Positions 26,750 through 34,924 of a stretch of DNA of 58,413 nt are shown here, in pieces; within the stretch, counting starts at the first letter, position 1; each line of letters starts with the position of its first letter. This stretch comes from Candidatus Thorarchaeota archaeon (GTDB lineage: Archaea > Asgardarchaeota > Thorarchaeia > Thorarchaeales > Thorarchaeaceae): contig JAEOUM010000222.1 in NCBI GenBank assembly GCA_016839275.1, positions 1 to 58,413 of the forward strand, read 5' to 3'. The position numbers were made by a program, and so were the translations under genes. The notes under the pieces are model-generated. The model was given only the letters and a program-made list of their open reading frames with translations, was not told where the DNA came from and did no database searches.

Positions 26750-27832
26750 ATGATTGCTCTTATAGCGGGTTTCTTTCTCATTATGAGCTTTAACTTTGTA
26801 CATACCTATCATTGGATCCCGTACCCTGTTCAGTTATCGGATACTCAAAACAGGATCCTCAGTCAGGACTCGCCTATTTGTCGTCTTAATGTAACAATGG
26901 CTAGTCCCTTCGTAACGATAACCTCCTTGCAGACCAACAGTACGCCAGTGACACTAGTAGTCCGAGGATCCACACAGGTTCAATTCAATGCGACCAACAT
27001 AACCTCTCTAACAATGGTTCCTTTACAGGTTGCACGAGTTGAAGCGGACTTATGGGTAGAAGTAATACGCCAGGAGTCGGATGCAAACATCACAATTGCT
27101 ATAGTCTTTCAAACAGGAGCTACTGCTCCTCCCCCTCCCTCGGTTCCTCCTCCCTCCTTCAATTTAGCTCCCATAATAGGAGCTGTTCTGGTTGTTTTAG
27201 CTCTTGGAATGCTATTCCGTACTACTTCCAGATTCAATTATTATCGAACGGTACGTATTATTCTAATCACAGCAATATTGTTACTCTGCATTGGCACAAG
27301 CCTCTGTTATCCACTACTAAAAGGACAAGCCCAAGGCGATTTCATTCCTGTGCATACAGCTGTGACCTTGCCAGATGAGAACTTTAGCTACATATTGAAC
27401 GAAACAACTCCCTTGTCCTCTCTTGAGCTGTCATCTCTGTATCCTGAAGAGGGAATTGCTACTAATTATAGAGTTCATTCCATATCCTCAGACAGTTACC
27501 CAGTTACCCTAAGAATCTCAGCCGATAATGAATCTGAACTCATACTTGAGGAGGAAAGCCATAACAGTAATTGGTGGCTAACGATTTTCGCTGACCTCAC
27601 AAACTCAACGATAATCAGCTTTGAAAGAGTCGATAGCGACGCAATCGTAAATCTAAGTGTAAGGAGGAACTGTTTGGTCTTGCAGGCAAGGGAGGACGTA
27701 ACCTTACCCGCGTTTTACTTCAATTTGGGAATAGTCTTGATTCTATTGGGACTTGCCTTCGCAGTCGGAGTTGACCTATCCTTAAAATCAGAGGTCCAAA
27801 AATCGATACGGGTAGCGCCTGACATTGAATAA
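26750..27832 (+). CDS. Multi-pass membrane protein with two extracytoplasmic domains, unknown
   Basis: 360 residues, not recognised. An N-terminal hydrophobic segment (about 1-14) leads into a beta-rich region with a TSLQTNSTPVTLVVRGST stretch. A Pro-rich linker (APPPPSVPPPSF, about 127-138) is followed by two membrane helices (about 141-157 and 169-190), a second Thr/Ser/Asn-rich outer domain (about 200-320), and a last helix near 325-345. N-glycosylation-type N-x-T/S sites are plentiful. It looks like a lineage-specific surface protein. Confidence 0.6.
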   Translation: MIALIAGFFLIMSFNFVHTYHWIPYPVQLSDTQNRILSQDSPICRLNVTMASPFVTITSLQTNSTPVTLVVRGSTQVQFNATNITSLTMVPLQVARVEADLWVEVIRQESDANITIAIVFQTGATAPPPPSVPPPSFNLAPIIGAVLVVLALGMLFRTTSRFNYYRTVRIILITAILLLCIGTSLCYPLLKGQAQGDFIPVHTAVTLPDENFSYILNETTPLSSLELSSLYPEEGIATNYRVHSISSDSYPVTLRISADNESELILEEESHNSNWWLTIFADLTNSTIISFERVDSDAIVNLSVRRNCLVLQAREDVTLPAFYFNLGIVLILLGLAFAVGVDLSLKSEVQKSIRVAPDIE

Positions 27833-27916
27833 GGTCTACGTACACTAAGGACTCCATCTCAGCAAGCACTTAGTTCAAATTCATGATTGATATCATCTCT
27901 CACGCTGGCCTTTATT

Positions 27917-28789
27917 ATGAATATCATTAGACCCCTCAGAAAGTCGGACAGAGAGGATGTCCTAGAGATTGCTAGGCATACTTGGGAAGGTCATGACTAT
28001 ATTCCTTACATATTTGATTCTTGGCTAGAAGACAAAGACTCTCATCCTGTGGGTGTAGAATATAATGATCATATCATTGCTCTAGCAAACCTGCGTGTCA
28101 TTGATGATGGCCGAACAGGATGGATGGAGGCTCTTCGTGTGCATCCTAATCACAGGGGAAAGGGTCTAGCGACAGCCCTTACCCAGTACGTTGTCCGACT
28201 AGCAGAAAATATTCCAGTATATTGCATCCGTTATACAACTTCAGTAGGCAATGAAACATCACTACATCTTGCTGAAGCAGTAGGAATGAAGAGGAAATTC
28301 GACCTTGCTGTTCACTGGCAGGAAAATCCAGCTGAAATCTCATGGCGTGTATCGAGCTTCTTATTGCATGAGGTTTCTGCGAATGAAGTGTACCAAGATC
28401 TGATTAATGCGAAGTTGATTCCATTCAACATCCTTGTCCACGATTGGAAGGCATTTGATGTTACACCGAAGGGCCTTAACAAAATAGGTTTGACAGCAAG
28501 GTTCTGGGTTCGGAAGCATACTGGCAGCCTAGCGTCGTTCTCACTAGGATTCGCTCGTGATGCCAGTTCTGGATTGCAATGGTCTTTTACAATCTACGCG
28601 TCTGATGCAACAGAATTCCTTAACCATCTCTCACATCATGTGGAAATGGCCTTTCAGAGTGGATGTACCTCAATCTTCATGGCATTCGAACCAGATTATG
28701 TAGAAACTTTACACAATCTAGACTGGGTCCGGCTCGAAGAGAATGAAGATGACGAATGGGCTCTGACTCTGCTTGAAAGAATGCTATAA
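27917..28789 (+). CDS. GNAT-family N-acetyltransferase
   Basis: 290 residues from ATG 27917 (the frame extends to TTG 27887). An N-terminal acetyl-CoA-binding GNAT domain starts IIRPLRKSDREDVLEIA and carries the pyrophosphate loop VHPNHRGKGLATAL (about 79-92). The C-terminal half (about 150-290) is a second, less conserved GNAT-like or accessory domain. The acceptor is unknown. It is monocistronic among surface-protein genes. Confidence 0.8.
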   Translation: MNIIRPLRKSDREDVLEIARHTWEGHDYIPYIFDSWLEDKDSHPVGVEYNDHIIALANLRVIDDGRTGWMEALRVHPNHRGKGLATALTQYVVRLAENIPVYCIRYTTSVGNETSLHLAEAVGMKRKFDLAVHWQENPAEISWRVSSFLLHEVSANEVYQDLINAKLIPFNILVHDWKAFDVTPKGLNKIGLTARFWVRKHTGSLASFSLGFARDASSGLQWSFTIYASDATEFLNHLSHHVEMAFQSGCTSIFMAFEPDYVETLHNLDWVRLEENEDDEWALTLLERML

Positions 28790-28914
28790 TTCCTATCATG
28801 TTTCACGAGTAACTTCTGTTGAGCACTCATCTTGCAATTGTTATAGTCTTTAGGACGAAACACCAATCTTATCTGGTCATTCAGAGATGTATCACTTGAA
28901 TATTTTTGGCTGTG

Positions 28915-29622
28915 ATGTCTATGAGCTATCCTGATGTCATTAGACGAGCGGAGAGTGCTTTGAAGAAAGCAGAGGAAGAGCTTCTATCGGGAAAGGAAGG
29001 TATTGCTGAGCAGTTACTTGTCGGGTTATCAAACAGTGTACTTGCTCCTGATGCAGAAAAAGCGCGTGAGAGAATGCAAAACCTTGACGAGTCCCGTTAT
29101 GTCAAGTGGGAGCGCTGGAAAGAGGATCCTGAGTTTTCAGTACCATTCTGGGAAGATGAGGGTTACCTAAGTATTGATAGTAGTGCACATCAGACTCGGG
29201 ACCCAGATTGGTATGCTAAAATGTCCGGAACAAGCGGATTCGTGGCAGACATGAGAGCCTCCCGAAAGGTCAAGATGCCAACTCTGAACGGGAAACGAGA
29301 TGGCGAACCAACCTCCGTTGGGCAACCGGCTAATACTTGGTTACTTGATTTTGTTGTACTGTCAAGCCTTCGATTATCATTCAAGACGCGATGGGAACAA
29401 CTCGTAAGGGATATTGTCAGGAAACGCCACAGAACTGACTTGGTTTTGGTGGCTGAAACACTTGGTCTGGAATCGCATTACGTTATTGGCATCTGTCAGA
29501 GAATCAAGAATCTTGACGATAAGATTTCCGAGTATGATCCTCTTGATTCCAGCATGAACATGACCTATATCTGCAGAAATCCTGACCCTAGTCTGCAACC
29601 GCTTGTAGATATACAAGATTGA
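28915..29622 (+). CDS. Unrecognised soluble protein
   Basis: About 235 residues; start could be TTG 28906, ATG 28915 or ATG 28921. The N-terminal 60 residues are helical and charged (RRAESALKKAEEELLSGKEG). The middle is rich in Trp, Asp and Ser (WERWKEDPEFSVPFWEDEGY), and the C-terminal part (VRDIVRKRHRTDLVLVAETLGLESHYVIGICQRI) could be a helical DNA-binding-like unit. No family recognised, no membrane segment. The frame is intact, so it is probably expressed. Confidence 0.55.
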   Translation: MSMSYPDVIRRAESALKKAEEELLSGKEGIAEQLLVGLSNSVLAPDAEKARERMQNLDESRYVKWERWKEDPEFSVPFWEDEGYLSIDSSAHQTRDPDWYAKMSGTSGFVADMRASRKVKMPTLNGKRDGEPTSVGQPANTWLLDFVVLSSLRLSFKTRWEQLVRDIVRKRHRTDLVLVAETLGLESHYVIGICQRIKNLDDKISEYDPLDSSMNMTYICRNPDPSLQPLVDIQD

Positions 29623-29805
29623 ACCAACACTCTCGGCCCATCACGTATGAAGAAGTGATGCTACTACCAAGGCACTATGACTACTCTCAACTCAAATTCA
29701 TTAGTATCTTCACAACAACTCTGCCGATGATTGTGTTGCATATTTAATGAATCCAAAAGACATTTTATGCAGGAATTTATCTGTTCACCGGTGAAGGGCG
29801 GGTAG

Positions 29806-31461
29806 ATGTCATCGAAGCAATTGCTCACTGGAGTATTCATCATAGTCATTCTGTTAGCTGCTGCACCTGAAATCAAGACAATCAAGAATACTCAGGATAC
29901 AACTTTTGCTGTGTCAAATCAAACAAGAACTCCACATTCACAGATTCTGATATCCTCACCTAGTGATTTCATTGATTTAGGTTTCAGCGGAAATGGCTCT
30001 GAGAGTTTGCCATTTCTAATTGAAGACTTGTCAATCACATCAGTTGGTCAAGATGCATGGGATTCCTCGTGTATCAGAATCTTTGGATGTCCCGGCATTT
30101 ACTACACAATCCGCAACTGCATGGTTTCTGGCAGCCGAGGACCCTGGCTTGAGTATGCAGGAATCTCTCTGGAAAGTGGATTTGCACAAATTGAAGACTG
30201 TGATGTCTTGAACTGCTCTGTGGGTATTGCGACTGGGGGGATACCAGTCACCATTGATAGCTGCAGAATATGGAATTGCAGCGAATTCGCCATTATGGTT
30301 GGAAATTCTAATGATTGCACAATAGCGTTCTCTAGAATTGAGCTATATTACGCCCAAGGACTGAAAATCTCCTATTCTTCTAATATCGACATTCATACGA
30401 ACCTGTTTCTCTGTGATTCACTCAGTACGGGAGAATTAGGATACCATGTGTGGTTTGAGAGATGTGAGAACATTAACTTAGAGGGCAATGAACTTCGAGG
30501 GGGACGTGCAATTGAGATATTGTTCGCTCGATACTGCACCGATTTACTCGTAAAGAACAATAAATTCACATCAGACAGTGATATGGCCTTTAGAGTCGTC
30601 AGTAGCAACAATACCAATGTTCTTGATTGTACATTTGAGCGAGAATCTCCATCAATACATCGTCCGCCTATTTTCCATATTGGAGGAGAACCAGATCATC
30701 AGACTGCCTGGAATGCCTGTGTCAAGAATTGCACATTCACGGACTTTGACGCAGCAAGAATGTGGTTTGTTGAGAATAGCACCATAACCGATTGCCATTT
30801 TTACAACACAACTGCGACTGCCACAGCAGACTCTGCAAAGATTCTGCGCAACAACTTCGTTAATGGAAGCATTTCCATCTTTACTGCAATAGACAGTGTC
30901 GAGGTCGCTCATAATACATTTACGCAGGTCGAAGCTATGGGCATTCAGAACGGCGGAGTCAATAGCTATATCCACAACAACACACTGATTGGAACTGGAT
31001 TAATCGACAGTGTTGGCATAGACCTGAGCAATCGCTCTATCGTTCACATGAACACTGTCAGGAACTTTCACTATGGAATATATGGCCCCGGAAGTCTAAA
31101 TACTGGTTGCACTATCACAAATAACACAATCCAGGAAAATACAATTGGCCTGTATTTTGGGTCGGTTGCAGACGAAAACAAGGTCTACTATAACTACTTC
31201 ATTGACAATGGCAAGGGTGCGGAGGATAACGGCGATAACAACCAGTGGGATGATGGAGTCAGTATGGGTAACTATTGGACCGAAATCCTGTTTCCTGGAG
31301 AGTATAGTATCCCCGGTGATTCACCTGCTGTGGATAGATATGCCCTGCCGTATCGCCCGTTAGTTGAGGTCATCATAGATAATGTAATTGTCCTAGCTTC
31401 TATAGGGATTATCGTTGTTTCTCTGTTTGCAGTTGTTCTTCTTCGAAGAAGAAAATCATGA
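29806..31461 (+). CDS. Surface-anchored right-handed parallel beta-helix protein
   Basis: 551 residues. A signal peptide (about 1-22, LLTGVFIIVILLAAAPE) is followed by about 450 residues of tandem PbH1/NosD-like beta-helix turns. These show repeated N-N or N-C plus hydrophobic strands, for example IRNCMVSGSR, IHTNLFLCD, VKNNKFTSD, HNNTLIGTG, ITNNTIQENTIG. A membrane helix (about 521-543) and a basic tail RRRKS finish it. Such proteins bind or cleave polysaccharides, or are structural adhesins; no catalytic residues could be identified. It ends 66 bases before the first tRNA-derived repeat. Confidence 0.78.
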   Translation: MSSKQLLTGVFIIVILLAAAPEIKTIKNTQDTTFAVSNQTRTPHSQILISSPSDFIDLGFSGNGSESLPFLIEDLSITSVGQDAWDSSCIRIFGCPGIYYTIRNCMVSGSRGPWLEYAGISLESGFAQIEDCDVLNCSVGIATGGIPVTIDSCRIWNCSEFAIMVGNSNDCTIAFSRIELYYAQGLKISYSSNIDIHTNLFLCDSLSTGELGYHVWFERCENINLEGNELRGGRAIEILFARYCTDLLVKNNKFTSDSDMAFRVVSSNNTNVLDCTFERESPSIHRPPIFHIGGEPDHQTAWNACVKNCTFTDFDAARMWFVENSTITDCHFYNTTATATADSAKILRNNFVNGSISIFTAIDSVEVAHNTFTQVEAMGIQNGGVNSYIHNNTLIGTGLIDSVGIDLSNRSIVHMNTVRNFHYGIYGPGSLNTGCTITNNTIQENTIGLYFGSVADENKVYYNYFIDNGKGAEDNGDNNQWDDGVSMGNYWTEILFPGEYSIPGDSPAVDRYALPYRPLVEVIIDNVIVLASIGIIVVSLFAVVLLRRRKS

Positions 31462-31526
31462 ACAAATCCTCCTCAGAGATGAAAGAATCATCAATACTGA
31501 TCAGTCTAATCACAAAGAAAGTAACC

Positions 31527-31551
31527 ATAGTTAAGAAGGCGCCGTCGGGAG
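31527..31551 (+). repeat. tRNA-Asn 3'-end repeat, copy 1 (shortened)
   Basis: Contains ATAGT, then the 14-base core GGCGCCGTCGGGAG (31538-31551), identical on the opposite strand to the tRNA-Asn acceptor and T-stem 3' strand. Compared with copies 2 and 3 it lacks about eight bases (ATGAGTGA) between the two parts. It forms the left border of the serine hydrolase segment. Confidence 0.7.
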
Positions 31552-31633
31552 AAAGAAATCACTCAAATAGAAGAAATCCCTTGCAGTATGGTATAAACTC
31601 AGTTCTGATATTTTAGCAAAAGGGGATTGAAGA

Positions 31634-33379
31634 TTGAGTCAAAGTGTTGATACTACGAAATTTGACAGTCATCTAGCGAAAACGCTGGAATTATGGAGAG
31701 CTCCAGGGGTAGCTGTAGTTGCACTAAAGGACAATGAAGTCATTTATTCAAAGGGCTTTGGCTATCGTGATATTGTAAAGAGGCTTTTGATGACTAAAGA
31801 CACCATACATCCTATTGCATCATGTACTAAGTCTTTTACTAGTACTGCAATTGCGATGCTTGTAGATGAAGGAAAACTTGAATGGAATACACCAATCCAG
31901 GAATTCGTTCCACGTTTCAAATTGAAGGATCCTGTTGCGTCAAGCCATGTCACAATTGTGGATATGTTATCACACAGAACAGGCCTACCCAGACACGACT
32001 TTGTTTGGCTAAATGATGAATTCACCTACAACCAGGTGCTAGATAGACTACCTCATTTGGATCTGAGTGCAGATATTCGGACGAAGTTGCAATACTGTAA
32101 TCTCATGTATTTTGCTGCCTCATTGATTATCGAGGAGCTATCAGGAATGAGCTACAACGACTTTGTTGCCAAGAGAATCTTCAAGCCCCTAGGCATGAAG
32201 AACTCGAACTTTTCTATAACTGATATGCAAAAAGCTCCTAACTATACAAAGCCCTACAAGATTGACTATCAGAAAGATGAATTCGATCTGGTTGAATGCA
32301 CATTTGTGCTAAACGACGTCGCAACTGGTGCAGGGTGTATCAACGCAAGTATTGATGATATGGGTAAATGGCTAAGATTTCATCTCAGCAATGGCAAAGC
32401 AGGCAACAGGCAGCTTCTATCACCAGTAAACCTACGAATGACACATGATTCTGTTATAATACAGTCAGCGCAAGGCGTCTTCAGTATGTACGTTCCAGAA
32501 CAGAAGCTATTTCGTATGAATACCTTTGCACTTGGTTGGTTTGGTGTGATGTATCGAGGCCATAGAGTAGTGGCACATAGTGGTGGTATTGATGGTTCAT
32601 CATCACGAATGGCATTTCTACCAGATGAAAACATAGGTGTTATGTCAATTGTAAACCAATCTTCCTCATGTCTTCAGGACGCTACACTGTTCCATTTGAT
32701 TGATGAAATCCTAGGATTGGACCCAGCTGATTGGATTGACTTATTGAAGCCAATAGAGGACAAACAAACCAAGGCAGTCAAGGAGAGTGGAGATCAAGCT
32801 CAAGAGCTACGAAAGACCAACACAAGACCCACTCTCAATCTGCAAGAGTATGCAGGAACATACTACCATCTAGGTTATGGGACCTTCAATATCCGTGCAG
32901 TGGATGAAGAACTCGTAGCGAAATTTGGGACAACTGAGTATCCCCTGACCCATTATCATTATGATACATTTCAATTTGAGGTCAAACGATTCGATTTCAA
33001 AGACCTTCTTACCTTTCAAATAGACTCGAGTGGCGAAATAGTCGGATTCTCCATAAAACTGGAAGATACCGTTCCCCCTATTCACTTTAAGCGGATTCCT
33101 GATGAACATATGCGTGACAAGAGCTTCCTCTCAACGCTTCTTGGAAAATATGATGCTAATGGGCAAATAATAGAAATCTCGCTAAAGGGGAACAATTCCA
33201 TAATATTTGTACCATCCGGACAAGAGGCAGTTGAACTCGAACCTGTAAGAAGGATGAGATTCAAATCAAAGGATTCGGATCTGCTGAGTATTACTTTCAA
33301 GAAGGATGAGTCTGGACAGATAACCGAGTTTGCCTACGTTTCCGGGGGATTCGTGATTCCTGCCAAGAAGATAGAGTAA
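31634..33379 (+). CDS. Serine hydrolase of the beta-lactamase class C / penicillin-binding family
   Basis: 581 residues starting at TTG 31634 behind AAAGGGGA. The beta-lactamase/transpeptidase fold is shown by S-x2-K (ASCTKSF, about residues 56-62), Y-C-N (about 155) and HSGG (about 317). No signal peptide, so cytosolic. The C-terminal about 190 residues form a lipocalin-like DUF3471-type domain (LQEYAGTYYHLGYGTFNIRAVD) with a further beta-rich repeat. Likely an esterase or D-peptidase of unknown substrate. It sits alone between two copies of a tRNA-derived repeat, suggesting that it arrived as a cassette. Confidence 0.85.
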   Translation: MSQSVDTTKFDSHLAKTLELWRAPGVAVVALKDNEVIYSKGFGYRDIVKRLLMTKDTIHPIASCTKSFTSTAIAMLVDEGKLEWNTPIQEFVPRFKLKDPVASSHVTIVDMLSHRTGLPRHDFVWLNDEFTYNQVLDRLPHLDLSADIRTKLQYCNLMYFAASLIIEELSGMSYNDFVAKRIFKPLGMKNSNFSITDMQKAPNYTKPYKIDYQKDEFDLVECTFVLNDVATGAGCINASIDDMGKWLRFHLSNGKAGNRQLLSPVNLRMTHDSVIIQSAQGVFSMYVPEQKLFRMNTFALGWFGVMYRGHRVVAHSGGIDGSSSRMAFLPDENIGVMSIVNQSSSCLQDATLFHLIDEILGLDPADWIDLLKPIEDKQTKAVKESGDQAQELRKTNTRPTLNLQEYAGTYYHLGYGTFNIRAVDEELVAKFGTTEYPLTHYHYDTFQFEVKRFDFKDLLTFQIDSSGEIVGFSIKLEDTVPPIHFKRIPDEHMRDKSFLSTLLGKYDANGQIIEISLKGNNSIIFVPSGQEAVELEPVRRMRFKSKDSDLLSITFKKDESGQITEFAYVSGGFVIPAKKIE

Positions 33380-33391
33380 TTAGTAATTAAC

Positions 33392-33425
33392 TATAGTGAA
33401 AAATGAGTGATGGCGCCGTCGGGAG
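33392..33425 (+). repeat. tRNA-Asn 3'-end repeat, copy 2
   Basis: Shares with copy 3 an uninterrupted 23-base identity (33403-33425) ending in GGCGCCGTCGGGAG, plus an upstream TATAGT-GAA segment with one indel. It separates the serine hydrolase gene from the DUF6487 gene. Confidence 0.85.
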
Positions 33426-33501
33426 CAAATATTGATGTGCCTTCAAACAGATTCTGCATTGAGGGAAATTCCTTTTCTGAAAATCGTGGGATTGGTTGAA
33501 A

Positions 33502-33726
33502 ATGTCGGAGCCTAATAGATACACAACTTTTACCACATGCCCAATATGTGGTGGTCAGATGGAGCATGGATATATTGTTACAAACAACATACTGAGTTGG
33601 TGCGATCATGTTCCTTCAATGTTTTGCAGAGGTGGGGAGCGGCTCCACAAGTCCTTCTGGGGGTGCGCCTTTCTTGAGGGTTATCGTTGTCGAAAGTGTC
33701 AGCTTATCCGCTATATCCGAAATTAA
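33502..33726 (+). CDS. Small zinc-ribbon protein, DUF6487-like
   Basis: A 74-residue protein with CPICGGQMEHGYI near the start, a Trp in the middle and a final C-R-K-C pair, the arrangement of the DUF6487 zinc-binding family (unknown function). ATG 33502 is preferred over TTG 33496. It is the only gene in a 397-base segment bounded by exact copies of the tRNA-Asn 3'-end repeat, so it looks like a one-gene insertion. Confidence 0.68.
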   Translation: MSEPNRYTTFTTCPICGGQMEHGYIVTNNILSWCDHVPSMFCRGGERLHKSFWGCAFLEGYRCRKCQLIRYIRN

Positions 33727-33788
33727 TTGCCACGTGTAATTCAATTTGATTTTGATAGATGGTGGGAATAGAACTAGGATGATACCGG

Positions 33789-33822
33789 TATAGTAGAATA
33801 TGAGTGATGGCGCCGTCGGGAG
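33789..33822 (+). repeat. tRNA-Asn 3'-end repeat, copy 3 (within and beyond the tRNA gene)
   Basis: The native copy. Bases 33808-33822 are the last exon of tRNA-Asn including the encoded CCA; 33789-33807 are its downstream flank. Similarity with copies 1 and 2 ends about two bases before the T-loop intron/exon junction. Confidence 0.85.
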
Positions 33823-33824
33823 GG

Positions 33825-33854
33825 AGCACGTCCAACCTCGCAGGGGGGCTGGAT
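33825..33854 (-). other. tRNA-Asn intron 4 (T-loop, 59/60), 30 bases
   Basis: A 7-bp inner stem TCCAGCC/GGTTGGA with one wobble pair; helix TTCG/CGTG with one mismatch; bulges AGA and CTC. Excision restores T-stem GGAGG/CCTCC and loop TTCGAGC. Confidence 0.8.
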
Positions 33855-33876
33855 CTCGAACCTCCGACCAACAACT

Positions 33877-33904
33877 GTCTGGCTCTCAGCTACCTACTGA
33901 GAGG
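33877..33904 (-). other. tRNA-Asn intron 3 (canonical 37/38), 28 bases
   Basis: A 7-bp hairpin CTCTCAG/CTGAGAG with loop TAGGTAG. The central helix CTGT/CCAG has one mismatch, with bulges TAC and ACA. Excision yields the standard tRNA-Asn loop CTGTTAA. Confidence 0.85.
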
Positions 33905-33913
33905 TAACAGGCT

Positions 33914-33943
33914 TAAGCGGCATGACGCTATCGCGTCTAAGCT
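33914..33943 (-). other. tRNA-Asn intron 2 (anticodon stem), 30 bases
   Basis: Within the 5' strand of the anticodon stem (about 28/29). Inner stem GACGC/GCGTC closes a GATA loop. A perfect 4-bp helix AGCG/CGCT is flanked by 3-base bulges ACA and TAA, as the splicing endonuclease requires. AGC repeated at both ends makes the mature sequence the same for a shift of up to three bases. Confidence 0.78.
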
Positions 33944-33949
33944 GTCGCT

Positions 33950-33980
33950 TTTGGGGTAAAGTTCTCGAAAGAACATCACA
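33950..33980 (-). other. tRNA-Asn intron 1 (D-arm), 31 bases
   Basis: Lies between GGTAG and AGCG in the D-arm (near nucleotide 22/23). It contains a hairpin GTTCT-TTCG-AGAAC, and its TACC can pair with exon GGTA. Boundaries are set by restoring GAGC for the D-stem; this is the least certain of the four. Confidence 0.65.
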
Positions 33981-34121
33981 CTACCTAGCTGAGCCACGAC
34001 GGCTTAGTAGGGGAGTCGGCAGGGAATGCAATATTAACGTTGCTGTTTGCCCGCAGTTGCTATCATGTATATGACGAATTGTATATGTTGCTTTGCTGCT
34101 GTTTGATAGTTGAGGTTAGTT

Positions 34122-34877
34122 ATGAAGAACGCATTTGAAGAATCTATATCCATTATAAAAAAAGCAAGAGAGAGAGGAGTTATTCTTCGATTGTTTGGCG
34201 GTTTAGCAGTTAAAGAACACTGCGGCAAAGATGACTTCTGTGAGCGGGAACATGGTGATATAGATCTCATCGGGCTTGCGTATCAATCCTCTGCAATAAT
34301 CGATACTATTCAGGGCTTTGGTTATCACGAGAACACAGACAATACATTTGCCTCTGGTGGAACTCATCTACTCTTTGAAAAGTCTGGCTCAAAAGAGCAT
34401 ATTGATGTCTTTCTTGACAAATTACGAATGGAGCATGAGATTGACCTGAGCGACCGACTTGATATTGAAGAGAATACAATATCCGTTAGTGATATTCTAG
34501 TCTGTAAACTCATTATTGATGATCTAACCGAGAAAGATTATCGAGATATACTAACGCTCGTGAAAGATCTCCCTCTTGGAGAGGACGACCTTCCTAAAAC
34601 AATCAATATCAAGTATATCCAAGAGTTGTGTGCTCAAAATTGGGGACTTTATCAAGACCTTGTTGCATCCCTTGACTCTTGTTTGGATTTCATCAACAAC
34701 TATCAGTTTAAAGACGAAGTTGCACAGGATGTTCGGAAGAAGTTCATAGTGATAAAAACCGCAATTTCAGACCATCCAAAATCTACCAAATGGAAACTCC
34801 GGAGTTATATTGGAAAACGATTAGCATGGAAGAAAAAGGTGGAATTAGAGCGCCGAGAACCAGAATCTCTATTTTGA
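34122..34877 (+). CDS. Nucleotidyltransferase-fold protein of unknown function
   Basis: 251 residues from ATG 34122. The N-terminal part has the nucleotidyltransferase signature: RLFGGLAVKEHC (GG motif, about 22-33) and GDIDLIG (D-x-D, about 47-53), then a further acidic strand HIDVFLD. This is close to the AbiEii-type/MNT fold used by antitoxin-linked and aminoglycoside-type enzymes. The C-terminal 100 residues are helical and basic (KWKLRSYIGKRLAWKKK). No partner toxin or antitoxin gene is adjacent. It reads away from the tRNA-Asn 5' end, about 120 bases off. Confidence 0.65.
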   Translation: MKNAFEESISIIKKARERGVILRLFGGLAVKEHCGKDDFCEREHGDIDLIGLAYQSSAIIDTIQGFGYHENTDNTFASGGTHLLFEKSGSKEHIDVFLDKLRMEHEIDLSDRLDIEENTISVSDILVCKLIIDDLTEKDYRDILTLVKDLPLGEDDLPKTINIKYIQELCAQNWGLYQDLVASLDSCLDFINNYQFKDEVAQDVRKKFIVIKTAISDHPKSTKWKLRSYIGKRLAWKKKVELERREPESLF

Positions 34878-34924
34878 ACTAAAATTCATGATGCCTTAAA
34901 GAAAGCAAATCCCGAAGGATGTTT

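Larger units (their letters stand above)
33808..34003 (-). tRNA. tRNA-Asn(GUU) interrupted by four introns
   Basis: The 196-base gene begins GCCGTCGTGGCTCAGCTAGG and ends CGACGGC-G-CCA, giving a perfect 7-bp acceptor stem and an encoded CCA. Removing segments of 31, 30, 28 and 30 bases leaves exactly 77 bases. These fold as D-stem GCTC/GAGC, anticodon stem ACAGC/GTTGT with loop CTGTTAA (anticodon GTT), variable loop TGGTC, and T-stem GGAGG/CCTCC with loop TTCGAGC. Two introns have clear bulge-helix-bulge pairing and two are less regular. The mature tRNA matches archaeal tRNA-Asn closely. The nearby repeats copy its 3' exon. Confidence 0.88.

Noticed and set aside
33392-33822. CRISPR array
   Set aside because: Only three repeats at 397 and 1874 base spacing, with genes between them; they match a tRNA 3' end instead.
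31527-33822. Integron with attC sites
   Set aside because: Repeats are tRNA-derived with no attC-type fold seen and no IntI; the word cassette is used here only descriptively.
33808-34003. tRNA-Asn as a decayed pseudogene
   Set aside because: All stems pair, the four excised lengths sum exactly to the excess of 119 bases, and at least two junctions have good bulge-helix-bulge structures.
34122-34877. AbiE-type toxin-antitoxin system
   Set aside because: Only one nucleotidyltransferase-like gene is present and no AbiEi or HEPN partner adjoins it.
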